A stretch of DNA of 64,000 nucleotides, taken from assembly GCA_964023205.1 (NCBI GenBank), contig OZ026842.1, positions 10,633,407 to 10,697,406 of the forward strand, read 5' to 3'. Origin of the DNA: Lutraria lutraria (Eukaryota; Mollusca; Bivalvia; Venerida; Mactridae). The position numbers and the translations under genes were made by a program. This document shows, in pieces, positions 1 to 10,893 of this stretch; the stretch's first letter is position 1; every line of letters starts with the position of its first letter. A model generated the notes under the pieces. That model worked only from the letters and a program-made list of their open reading frames with translations. It did not search any database and had not been told where the DNA came from.

Positions 1-135
1 TGGGGAGGTGGCTGTCACAGCCCTGTGGAAGGGTAAGTTAGTACTGGTTTGAACACAGTCCAGGAAAATGGTTTAAGGTGAATCGGCTATATCACTGAAA
101 TATTGTTGAAAAATTGGATTTAATCCACTAAAACT
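1..135 (+). repeat. 3' part of a SINE (family 3)
   Basis: The segment starting ggtaagttagtactggt and running through the phrase ggtgaatcgg to about 135 aligns with the 3' half of the tRNA-headed SINE at 43491-43745 (cgtaagttagtgctggt, then ggtgagtcgg, then actgaaagattgttggaaaa). The tRNA-like head lies outside the window. The apparent splice donor near position 33 belongs to the SINE, so I do not call an exon there. Confidence 0.5.
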
Positions 136-701
136 GAAACAAAGAACACTGGGCTCATCATTGCATCATTAGGTACAATTTTGATTATTATGATAAATTT
201 CATGTTCTCATGATTTCAAATTGCTCGCAAATTTTAAGTTGAATCAAGCAGCACTATGTTATAAACAATCATTGTGTGTTGCATAATGTTATAAGATCAT
301 GATAGAATAATAATTACTACAGGTAGTTTAATTAGCTGATCAATTTTAAATAAGAGAATTTTATGAACTAGCAGAAACAGGATTTCATTAGGAGCATTTC
401 CATTATATCATTGCTATGTGTGTTGTTTGAAGCAATGGTGCATGTTAATTAAAATTTCAGTATACATGTATATTAATTTCCAATTTCAATTAGAGTTGAA
501 AATTGAAACTTTAACCATGCATTTTATCTGCTCTTTAAATAAGTGTCATTTGAAACTAATAGCAAAGGTGGCTGGTTGTTACAATGTACATACTCATGTT
601 TTAAAATTTTGTATTTTTTGTATTTTCTATTTTTTATTGATGTTAATGATATTGGTACATATTTATGAATACTGACATTATATGGTATTAATGTATGATA
701 G

Positions 702-3700
702 AGCAATACAACATTAAACAAGAGTAGAGCAAGCAGAGCCTCTCTGAGACGTTCTCAAACCTTCGCTGAAGGAGATGGTCAGAAATCTGCCCAGCCATCT
801 CCATATGGAAAGGTAGACAACACCTCTAAATGAATGGTGTAAACAAAACGCTTGAGTTCACAGATTGGTGCACGATAATCTCTGTGTTTATTTATTTCAT
901 TATCATACCAATCATATCACTTGATACATCATAATATCATCAGCTGAGAATTCGTGGTCTGAGTGTCCACCTGGAATATTTGGTGATTCTTAATTTAAAA
1001 AAAAAAAAACTAAATTGTTAGATCTTGTAGGTCATCATAGTACTTTTCATCCAGTTATGGATAATTATAACTAAAAATAGGCATATTTGGCACAGGTGAC
1101 TAGTAAAATATTTAGTATTCTTGTAAAATACAGTTACATATTTCATTGTTTAATTACTCTTGCATATAAACATTTTTTTATGAAACAACTCATTTGATTG
1201 GATAATGTTTTTTAAAGCCGCTTTCTAAATTAAAATTTATCTGATTGGATAATGTTTTGTATAAATAAAATTTTAAGCAAATGAAATCATACCAAGGAAA
1301 TTCAACAATTCCATCCTAATGTTAAATTGGATCTATTTACCATAGTTCAACAAAATCATGATCGAGTCTCAGCTATCAGATCATACACAAATCATCACAT
1401 TATGCACTTTTGATTGCATGGTATACTAGTGTGTGAAAACTTAATGTTGTTGTGTTGTTTCAACAGTTCTATAAAAATAAACCCATTCCCCTACATTTTC
1501 CTCACTTTATTCTAATTTTAATAAATTTATTCAAAACTCACTATCATGTTGACTCACCTCTATATTGTAACTTATAAAATACTGACCTGTGCTGTCAGTG
1601 ATATTTCTATAGTTTATTTTACCATTGAGAAATCAAAAAACACCTGATTGCATTTCCTAAAACTATAAAAAAAGTATCAGACCCAGGGTTCTCAATAACG
1701 ACCGATTTAGCCCCTTAGAAACAAGTTTGGGCCGGTTAGAAATCTTAATTTTAAAACATTGCTAGAAAAATGCCTAACAAACCCCTAGCTGACCTGTTAG
1801 TCTAGTTTTTGGGCATGTTGGCCTCAAACTTATTGAGAACCCTGCAGTCTGATATTTCAATCATAACTTTTAATCATTCAGTTTTCCAGGCGTCTATACC
1901 CATACAGTTTATTACTAATGAAATCACTTAACTGTGACAATTAGATATTGAATATCCTTCAACAAATTTTATTGCACAAATGATATGAATAATTCGAGAA
2001 ATAAAATTGATTGAACACTGTGTAGACTGCACAAGATGTGGGATTCTGAGAGATAGCAATGAATTTTATAACACAGAAGTTTAATGACTGGGCTCTTAAA
2101 GATTGTTAGGCCTAAAAAATTGTTTGTTTCTGTCTACATGCTTAATAAAAATAGGGTAGGTAGTTTGGGGTATCTTTTATTGTTAGTTTCTGCACTTGAA
2201 AGCATGTGGAATGGTTAAGAAAGTGCAAAAGCGGATTTACTATTCCACAGGCTAATAAAAAGTATAGGGCCGCGGGGGAAAATTAGAGTAGATCGGGGAA
2301 CCAGAAACAAATAAAACAATTTAATGTCGTATAAAAAAGCATACTTTTGAGTGCACCAGTCTGCTCTAGTTCAGATAAATCGGATGTATAGAGTAGAATG
2401 GTATTACATAGTATTATACAGTCATGTAGATACTCTGATCTGTATCACCTGAATGCTATAGTTAGAATGAAAGCATTTAGATGATCTATGACTCTATAGT
2501 TAAGTAAAGTTGGATAAAATAAATGAATCTACCTGCATACTGTATAGCTAATAGCTTTTATGGTTCTTAGAAACTTCATATCACTGTTTATTTGTGAAAG
2601 TAATTGCAACTATCAGGCATGGATTCCATATAAGGCATATTTCTGCACAATTAATGCTGGCCTTCATACCATTCATGATGACATCATGATCTTGCTAACT
2701 TGATGTCAGATAGCACAAAGCACGTTTTTCACACCACACAAAATGTTCCAGTATAAATCTAGGCTAGTAAGAAGCAATTTCAGACTGGCGGACCTAATTT
2801 CAAATTATGTATGTCTGACGTCTGACAAGGGGGGAATCACCCTTTTAATTATGGTCAAAATTATTGGGGGAAAGCCCCCTTTTGCCCCCTCCCACCGGGT
2901 CCTTAGTAACAGCCCAGATATCTATAGGGTCAACATTCTATTGATTGTCTCTGGGTCTTTCTCTCAATTATTAATTGTCCTGAATTGAGTAGTTTTAATT
3001 TTAAACTTCAAATGATAGTAAAAATCTGAAACATGGTATTGAAGTTATTGGGTACTGGATTTCTTATACAATTCTATCTCTCAATTTTAGCTAGTGTATT
3101 ACACATGCATGGTTCTGGGCATACTTGGTTATTGGCAAAATGTACACATATCTGCAATTTTAATTCTAAAAAATTATGCACTTCTCAGCAATTAAGCTAA
3201 ATCTAATTTTTGTTGAAATAATTGCTAGAATAATCTAATGGCTTATTGCATCTTCTTTAATTAAGAGTGTAAACTGCTTATTAATAAATGAAATTTTGTT
3301 GAAAAAATATTGAATTGTTTAATTGATTAGCTTTATCTTAATTATTTTCAACTACAATGCATATTGAAAATACATTTATCACTTTTTAAAAAAAATTGTG
3401 CGGTATTGATGTGTGTACTGTACATAACCAAGACGTTTAAATTTTAGCCTTTACCTGGGTTATCAAGGGGAGGAACTAGATATGATAGTGGTCTAGCTAG
3501 ATCTCAGGTAGTTGTCTTTCTTTGATTTACCAATTTATCAAGTGCAGTACAGAAAACACTGTGCTAGACTATCTTCACATTAGTACAGCAAATGAAGAAA
3601 TAATGACAATAATGTTTATATTTTCCAATGAACTCTTTACTCATGCTTCTAACAGTAAAAAAATCATAATCATTAAACTTAAAAATCCCACAAAGACCTT

Positions 3701-6700
3701 AATAAACCACTACAAGATATCCAAACATTATCATACTGCAGTTTTATTGAAGGTTCTGTGACATATCTGACTCTAATAAAAATACATGCTTACTTCACAG
3801 AAGAAATACATCGTATTAAACACACTCTATTCAGCTACACAATCTTGTCCCGTACAGTTTAAATGCTCATACGTGTTCCACTTTATAGTAATTAAACATC
3901 TATTGTTTGATATCAGGGAAAAATCAAGTACAATTATTATCAAATTGCTTATAAACAGTCCTATGTAAACTTTTGTATATTTTGTAACAGTCACTCCATT
4001 GAATTTGGTAAATTGATTATGTCCCCTGATCAATAAATAGCCATTAAATTCTAAAAGGCCATCATGAGCCTATCATACAATATTTATGAATATTTGACTG
4101 GTAAGTTGCTGTAATGGTGAAATTTTGTGTTTTCATTTTTGGTAAATGGCAAAATATTTCCATAATAAATGTCAATCTCTACACAGAGTTGTCGCTGGTT
4201 AACCCTTACCAACAAAGAATGACAACTCTGTATAGGGATTGAATAAGTGTGCCATATTTTATATAAGTATAAATGATAGTCACAGATTATGCTTAATTTT
4301 AATCTCAACCTCTCATGTATGATTAAAGAAATCTGGTGGAAGTTCAAAGAAACAAGCGAGTGAGAATAATGAGGAGAATAAATCCGAGGTACTTTAAACA
4401 CACTGCTTGGTTATAAAAAGCATGAGTATTTATTGGGTACAGGTTTGATTAATGCATGTATATTGTGCACCTCTTACATACAGTAGCACTATAATGTCTT
4501 GTGTGAAGTATTTTTCAGATGACCTTGCTTGACCTTTGCATATACTTTTTCTGTGACATTGACTTTTCTTTTCAATTTGACATTTCAGCGCATCAAGTAA
4601 AAGATGTGATGCCATAAAAATACAAAAATACTCAGATTATGTTTGAGCTTCAAGCTTATATACAGTCTTGTAATTCTTCTTACTCAATCTATGACCTTGA
4701 CCTTTTAAGAAGAGAAATATGCTTTAATTAATTTTAATTACTATTAATTGCTCCAAACATACCTAAGAGGATCAAAGCAATTATGCTCATCATTTATTTA
4801 ATCCATAAGGGGCTAGCATGTTTAAGGGATATAGCTAGTGTATCAATTAAGGACTAAAATGACCTCTGATATCCTTTGATATCCCTTCAATGAGTTAGCC
4901 TCCTATGATTGCATGATCAAGTCTATCTGATTCATCTCACTAAAATATTTTGCATGAATACTTAACATGATTAGTATGTACTGGTGTTGCAGATCCAAAT
5001 ATTTCTTGAGTTACTTCCAGAGTGAAATCTGATTCTATTTCTCTTTGCATGCATTTCTTTTGTTTCAAACTATAATTAACTGCATGAGACATGTTTTTTG
5101 TTGCTTATAATTATTTGAATCTAATACATAAGACAAAAAAAAAACATTACAAAATTTAAATTTGTTCTTTCATGTGCAAGTGAAACTTATTTTACAGTGT
5201 TTACTTGTTAGACATTATCACAGTAATTGTGTAATAATGTAAGAATGTTTTCTTATCATTTCATCAAGATAACTTAATTACCATAAGTAATATTGGTTTT
5301 AATAATGTCTTTTTTGGTTCGATCTACATAATAATCTTTATTTGAATTCATTCAAGAAGTTTGTTCAACTTTTGTTTTACCACTCAAAAACAAAACTATA
5401 AATGTTTGATTATATATTTACAGATGTACATAATGATTATCTCTTGATTATATCTTCTTAGGTAGCCATTTTTGTATATCAATGCCTGTGGAACCTGTAG
5501 CTATAATGATCCCTGCTCAAATATCAATTTTTTATTGTCTCAAAAAATTAGATGATATTATGCAAAAATATAATTTTATCTGTAAATACTTCACAATTTG
5601 TGAGTCATTTACCTCAAGTAAATCAATTCTCAAAATGATCATATAATTTCTTATTTATTTTAATCATTTTTCCACATTATCTTCTTTCTTGTTCAAATAT
5701 AGTGTGTATTTTGTTTATATATATATATATATAATTATGTATACCAAACATACTTCTGGTATACATTATCTGTTTTGATATTTACTTTTGTCTTAAGTGT
5801 GTGTGCTACCTTCAGATTCCCCTGTTTCTCTTATAGGGGGCTAGTACAGACCAAAAACACACTTATCATACCTAGTCCGTACTAGCCCCCTATGGTTTCT
5901 CTATACATATAAGCATAATAATATTAATTGCTTTTCTGAAATACCTTTTAGAAGTTTTATTTTTTGTATCAAGAACTTAATTGCTTTCTTTTCTACCTAA
6001 GACAAAAAACAGCTGATTGTTGTATCTAAGGTGTTAAATCCACTGCTACATGGTACTTCATTTTTATCATCACAAGATAAAAAAATATATCTTCTTCAGT
6101 TTTTCAAATCTTTATTGAGTGTGTTTCTAAGTTATTTTGACAACAACAATATCTGTACTTACTCTAGGTTAAAATGATATTCTTACTTTATCAAGAGCTT
6201 TGACTTCATATTGAAACAGTCATGGTATAATACATATGAAATACACGTACAGTCATGTACGTAGTTCATATCTTTAGTAAACTGGTATATCATGATAATT
6301 TTCTGATTTTTGTTTTTTTAATGGAAGCTAAATGATAAAGATAGTGGTTCTACTTATAGGGAAGCTGCGTATCTTAAACTAACATGACAGATATTTGTTA
6401 AAACTATTTTTATTGCGATTCTAGCTACAACACCGATGATAAATGATTGCCTGGCAGTGTAAGGAATTAATTGTTTGCCACTTCAATTAATTGAACATTC
6501 CAATATCTTCTCAGAATTTAAATGGTTCTATTTACATGAATAAGTTTAAATTTTTGGAATTTTATTTTCTTCCAGAAAATGTCTTCACAACAAGAGGAAA
6601 GTCCGAGGGAACAGGTTCAAACTCAGAAACAGGAAGATATGAAAACTGACCGATCGGACGATGATCAGAAAAAGGAAGAGAACCCTGTACAAACCCAGGA

Positions 6701-6704
6701 ATGA
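702..6704 (+). CDS. Unidentified gene, last three exons (C-terminal 99 residues)
   Basis: I do not recognise this gene. Three exons can be read in one frame: 702-812, 3448-3507 and 6576-6704 (stop TGA 6702-6704). All are multiples of three (37, 20 and 43 codons) and join in phase 0. Exon 1 follows a canonical branch-point match (TACTGAC, about 669-675) and ends AAG|gtagac. Exon 2 sits between aattttag and CAG|gtagtt. Exon 3 follows a strong pyrimidine tract ending cttccag. The first two exons are Ser/Arg-rich, containing SLRRSQTF (an R-R-x-S type kinase site) and PLPGLSRGGTRYDSG. The last exon is Gln/Glu/Lys-rich with no hydrophobic core, as in a disordered C-terminal tail. The 5' part of the gene lies before the window. 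An alternative is that the last exon alone is a 41-aa ORF starting at its ATG (6579). The shared phase and the splice signals favour one spliced gene. Confidence 0.5.
1684..1844. mobile_element. hAT-like MITE, copy 1
   Basis: A 161-bp element bounded by 15-bp perfect terminal inverted repeats (cagggttctcaataa and its complement ttattgagaaccctg). The interior has no ORF. A related copy in the opposite orientation begins at 14647. The CAGGG terminus resembles hAT ends, but no clear 8-bp target duplication is visible, so the superfamily is an inference. Confidence 0.6.
2124..2312. mobile_element. MITE with TTTCTG-type ends, copy 1
   Basis: A segment of about 190 bp shared with 22456-22612. Common blocks are atagggtaggtag near the left, agcatgtggaatggt in the middle, and a GC-richer block near the right (agtatagggccgcgggg). 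The ends are imperfect inverted repeats (tttgtttctg and cagaaacaaa). No coding capacity. Confidence 0.5.
4180..4234. repeat. Small inverted repeat
   Basis: Eleven-base perfect arms (acagagttgtc and gacaactctgt) flank a spacer of about 25 nt in an intron of the first gene. Function unknown. Confidence 0.4.
5832..5894. mobile_element. 63-bp miniature inverted-repeat element
   Basis: Perfect 15-bp arms at 5833-5847 (atagggggctagtac) and 5879-5893 (gtactagccccctat) enclose 31 nt. The 8-bp direct repeat gtttctct flanks both sides (5824-5831 and 5895-5902), as expected of an 8-bp target-site duplication. The structure suggests a minimal hAT-type insertion, though one or two bases at each end are ambiguous. 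Confidence 0.5.
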
Positions 6705-6927
6705 AAACAACAAATTTAATGGAACAAAATATAGTATTGGACCAAATCTACTTCATAATGTGTCTGTTAATATGATCAGTCAGTTTGAAATTTACATTTT
6801 ATTGAAAAAGCTTGTACTTGGTCAGAAATATTTTGTGAAGCATAAAGTGAAATGAATTCTTTAATTGGAATAACAGAAGCCAAAATTGTTGGTTATTAGT
6901 TAGAATTATGATCAGGAAATGACAGAA

Positions 6928-6933
6928 AATAAA
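6928..6933 (+). promoter_or_regulatory. Candidate polyadenylation signal of the first gene
   Basis: AATAAA lies 224 nt after the stop codon at 6704. Another AATAAA occurs at 7735-7740, beyond two MITE copies, and could be an alternative distal site. In DNA this AT-rich, hexamers occur by chance, so confidence is low. Confidence 0.3.
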
Positions 6934-7054
6934 ACAATCATTATTCATTTGTTATCAAAATTTCTTATTATTGCATGGTGTATAACTGCCGAAGCTTCAA
7001 TGCCAAGTCATGTAAAGAAGTGTTTAGACTGTCTTTATATACACAGCATGAGAG

Positions 7055-7246
7055 TACAGTCAATCCTGTGTTTGAAGCCACCTCTGAATAAAGGGCACCA
7101 TGTAAATTATGGCAATTCTTTAAAAAATTGTCATTGATTTTGTATGACAAACTGACTGCTGCAAAAAGGCCATCTGATGATATATTTATATAGAGGCCAC
7201 ATTTTGTCTTTCCAAAGAGTGGCCTTTGTTCACAGGTTTGACTGCA
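7055..7246. mobile_element. Mariner-like MITE family B, copy 1
   Basis: Begins tacagtcaatcctgtg and ends cacaggtttgactgca, with internal clauses of the type aaggcca/tggccttt. Four more copies occur at 20647-20815, 21615-21792, 40786-40964 and 45822-45996. The TA-CAGT...ACTG-TA ends fit Tc1/mariner-derived MITEs. Confidence 0.6.
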
Positions 7247-7435
7247 CTTTCAATTAGTTTTAAAGTTGTTTTGACAACTGATGTTTCATGAACTATTTCT
7301 CTTTTTTTAAATAAATGCTGAAGTTTTTAAGATGTGATATTTAGGTCATTTTTTATACATGTACATTTTGTATTTTACTCCTTTATAGCTCTATTTGTTT
7401 GTTTTATAAGTTGTATAAATGTAAAACTTTTTACA

Positions 7436-7520
7436 TTAAACCCCCTTAAAACCGGAATTCTCACAAAACCGGACATATGAACCAGTCTGGAAGGGGCCAT
7501 GTTTTCAGGGGTTTTACTGT
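7436..7520. mobile_element. MITE family C, short copy
   Basis: Left end aaacccccttaaaaccgg and right end caggggttttactgt, the same family as the longer copy at 55799-55973. About 85 bp survive, so this copy is internally deleted. Confidence 0.5.
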
Positions 7521-7759
7521 GAATGAATATGTTGATTATATCATAAAAAGTGAATGTCAATCATACCGGCATGAAACAAGGTACTTTAAACTTTTATACA
7601 TTATTTAAATATGTTGAAGGATATAATTTGTATACAAAGTATTCAATTTTTAGAGTATTACAATGTATATATGATTGTTTGTTATTGTATTATACAGTTT
7701 TCATTCTCATTTACATGCATCTGATAGATTTACTAATAAAAGTTTAACTGCATAAATCA

Positions 7760-9690
7760 AAGTACTTTATGATGAGTTTTTTTTTCGAAAAAAAAACATA
7801 TAATATACTGGTATGCATTAGATTCTATACCAGTATTAGTTTCGATCTATACTAGTATGGATCAGAATATGTTCTATTATGTGTGAGATTATTAAGTAGT
7901 TTACTGACTGTAAAGCTACCAAAATTTTACATGGTCAATCAGTTCAATTGATTATAGTCAGCACAAATACAATACATGTATCAAACATTCAAAATTCGTC
8001 TTAAAATGATATATTCACTGATTATTGCCTAGTTTTCAATGAATATGCATGAAGTTTTTTGTACTGCCATTGTCTCATCACAGGATTAAAAAGTTAAAAT
8101 AGTGAGTGAAATGTATTTCAGAAAACAAACTTGAAATTATTTGTTTCCCATTTGTTTCAATCAAGCGGGTGTTATAAAATAATGTTTTAATTTCAATGAT
8201 CAAATATTGAAGTATAGTGCAATTTGGTTTGTACCACTACTATTTTCTAGATCTATTAAGCCACTTAAAGATTTCACCATTTTGCTTGGCTAGTAGTGGT
8301 CCATGTCACCAATGAATGCAACTCGTAAATCAATGATTGGTTATGTGTATGTATGTGACAACACTAAAATTTCGAAATATTGAAAACAATTTCAGCATTA
8401 ATTTGGATGCTCAGTTTGTGAATATCACAAAGAAAAATCTTTTTTTTCAAGCTTTTTTAAGGTCACAGGTTAAATGTCTTGGGAAACATGACAGTATGTT
8501 GTGAGAGAATACCAACTTTTTGCAATATCCGAGATTCACTTGTGGACTATCCATAAATAGATTTAAACAAATAGCATTCTTTATTTATATTTATTTGCCA
8601 AAGAAATTTTGTATTGCACAACATGTATCCAGTATTAAATATTTAAATAATTTCACTCTTTCATTGGCAAGACTAGTTTGTAGGGGTAAAAATGTCAAAT
8701 TAATTTGCACAGTTTCACACATTGGCATGAAGACATTGTAAAAATGTTTATAATTAAAACACAGTACTGACTGATAAAGTTTATCATTGTACATTCTGGT
8801 AGTTAAGTGATTACCACGAAAGGCTTTAACCCAGCTGTAATTGTCATAATTTAACAAAGCTATAGGTTGACTGCAAAGTTGCAAACGATACTACACTGTA
8901 TAAGATTTGACAGCACAAAGATTGCACAGATTATTGTATAACATTTTGCACATTTTGTATCACGTCTTTCTATGATACATGATTTTATGAAATTAAATTT
9001 TAAAGGACTGAATTTCGTGAGACTTCACGAGTCTTCTCCAATATTTTAGATTTTGTCACCTTCAATTGTATGACCTTTGATTAATTCTGTAATCCATATT
9101 ATCTGTTTTTGTTAAATTCTTAGAGGTATCAACAGACATATACAGCAAAACCTGTTTTATATCAAATCAGAGTTTATATAATTATACAGGATAGCTTTTT
9201 TGTCTCATTTTGCCTTTAAAATTACACCAAATATCTTAACTAGTGCAGCTCAGTTAGTGTACTTGTGTATAATATTGGAAGATAAAGCTTTCTGTGATGT
9301 TTTTATTCTTACTGTTTTTATGCGTCACTCTGATGAAATGTGTGTTTATTTTTTATTTCATTGTAACACAGTTTACAAGAATACATTTAAAAGACAAAAT
9401 ATGTGTTTGTGTTACTTATAACATCACCAATATTCAAACCAAGATTCAAAGGGGCTCAACTCTGTTTTGCAGTGGACGTCAGATATCAAACAGACGAAAA
9501 CTTTTAAAAGGACTTTTAAGAGCATATAAAGATATCGTACCTTTTTATTTAAACTTAACTTTGGAAATCCCCCCTAAAAAAATCTCCTCCCAACGTACTC
9601 ATTTTTAATGAACATGTAACCATGATTTATTTTACACCTTAGCTAAAACCCAATTACACTGTAGATGTTACATCTTGTCTTGTTTTATAA
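7760..9690. other. Intergenic stretch without a recognisable gene
   Basis: AT-rich DNA between the 3' end of the first gene and the 3' end of AKAP14. The only notable points are a perfect 20-bp palindrome T9CGA9 at 7777-7796 and a 10-bp inverted repeat (accactacta/tagtagtggt) around 8233-8304. Open frames here are short and show no family resemblance or splice context. Confidence 0.5.
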
Positions 9691-9699
9691 GTTTTACAG

Positions 9700-9880
9700 C
9701 AATGGTGTCCGCTCTCTAATTCAAACAGTTTTATTCGGAATCCTCACCAAACTTAATGGAAATGTTTATGGCCATGCGATCTCTGTCAAGTTCGATAATC
9801 AGCCCAATCAGCCCAGGCACTTCTGAGTTATGCCCCTTGACGGGTGTATTTTGTGACCTGGCACTCTTGTTTGTTTCGTT
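9700..9880. repeat. Dispersed repeat fragment of a bivalve-type family
   Basis: Phrases such as caccaaactt, aatcagcccaggcactt and gagttatgccccttg resemble a dispersed repeat common in bivalve genomes. They partly match the element at 21846-22149, which has gaaacttgg and gagttatgtccccctgaac. The class is not determined. Confidence 0.35.
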
Positions 9881-9885
9881 TTTTA

Positions 9886-10130
9886 TATTGAGTTTTACTC
9901 CCTTTTTCAAAAGTTATAGTCATATGAGGTGAACAGTTCACCTTAGCATCGTTCCTTGGAAGAACCAGTACTAGATTCCCATCCTCCGTATTATAAAGCA
10001 ACTGCCTACTTTCTCACTTAAGACATGTTCGGTAACAGGGCTCGAACCCACAACCCTCTTATCAGTGAGAGGTTACAGTGATTTGAAGTCAGCATCCTTA
10101 ACCACTCGACCACAGAGGTGGGTCTAGGTG
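9886..10130 (-). mobile_element. tRNA-derived SINE family 1, copy 1
   Basis: On the minus strand the head reads tggtcgagtggttaagg (pol III A box) and, after a long-variable-arm-like spacer, gggttcgagccc (B box), which suggests descent from a class II tRNA (Ser or Leu type). The body matches 41017-41220 and 41611-41845: a block on cctactttctcac, one on cctccgta, one on agaaccagtactag, then catatgagg. The tail has a gtaaaactca motif. Confidence 0.7.
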
Positions 10131-10869
10131 CATGCTACTTTGGAATATTACTTCAAAATATTTTGAAGCAAGCAATCAAAAAATAAATGTTTGCAGATTG
10201 TTACATTTTATACATCTAAATGATGTATTACTACATGCAAGAAAATGCAAAAAATAATATGATATTAATACAGTGCAAGGTTTATTGCAGATATAGCAAC
10301 ATAACAAGTATCCTTTATTTACATCGAACAATTGAATAATATCAAACAATTTGTAAAGTACAAAAATCCATATAAAACAGCATGTTGTATCATTTGGAAT
10401 ATAGGCATTTCCAGAATAAAACATCCACATTTGATTGTACTTTTTCAGATTTAACATCCTGTGAATACTTTTCAATGGAAATATATCAAAGTCAAATTAA
10501 GATGATCTTCATACAAATAAGTTCATGCATAGTAAATTACGTATGCAATACTTAGGAATATAAATTACAACATATAAAACAATTATAACATGGTTTCAGT
10601 CAAATAAACAAAATGGTAGTAAATTTTCCATTAAACAGCTACTTTACAATTAATAAATAATAACCATTCAAAGATTTAATACAAAATGAAATTAAATATA
10701 ATGCATGTAAGAGTTACTGAAAAATACCAGTTTCAGATAGGAAACTGTAATACTAAATACCATGATAATGATAAACTATGTGGGTATAATTATATTCTTT
10801 TACCATGTACAATTGACAGTTTAAGAATTCACCAATTAACTCCTTTTCATTTCTTGAATATTCAAAATA

Positions 10870-10880
10870 TTTATTTTATT
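10870..10880 (-). promoter_or_regulatory. Candidate polyadenylation signals of AKAP14
   Basis: Two overlapping AATAAA hexamers on the minus strand lie 14-24 nt past the AKAP14 stop codon. If used, the 3' UTR would be very short. Chance occurrence in AT-rich DNA is possible. Confidence 0.35.
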
Positions 10881-10893
10881 ATTCTTTACAAAT

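Noticed and set aside
1..34. Exon ending in a gtaagt donor at the window start
   Set aside because: The gtaagttagt phrase recurs in the SINE at 43491-43745, so it is part of a repeat.
6661..6855. 64-codon plus-strand ORF
   Set aside because: It overlaps, in another frame, the terminal exon 6576-6704, which has a proper acceptor and phase.
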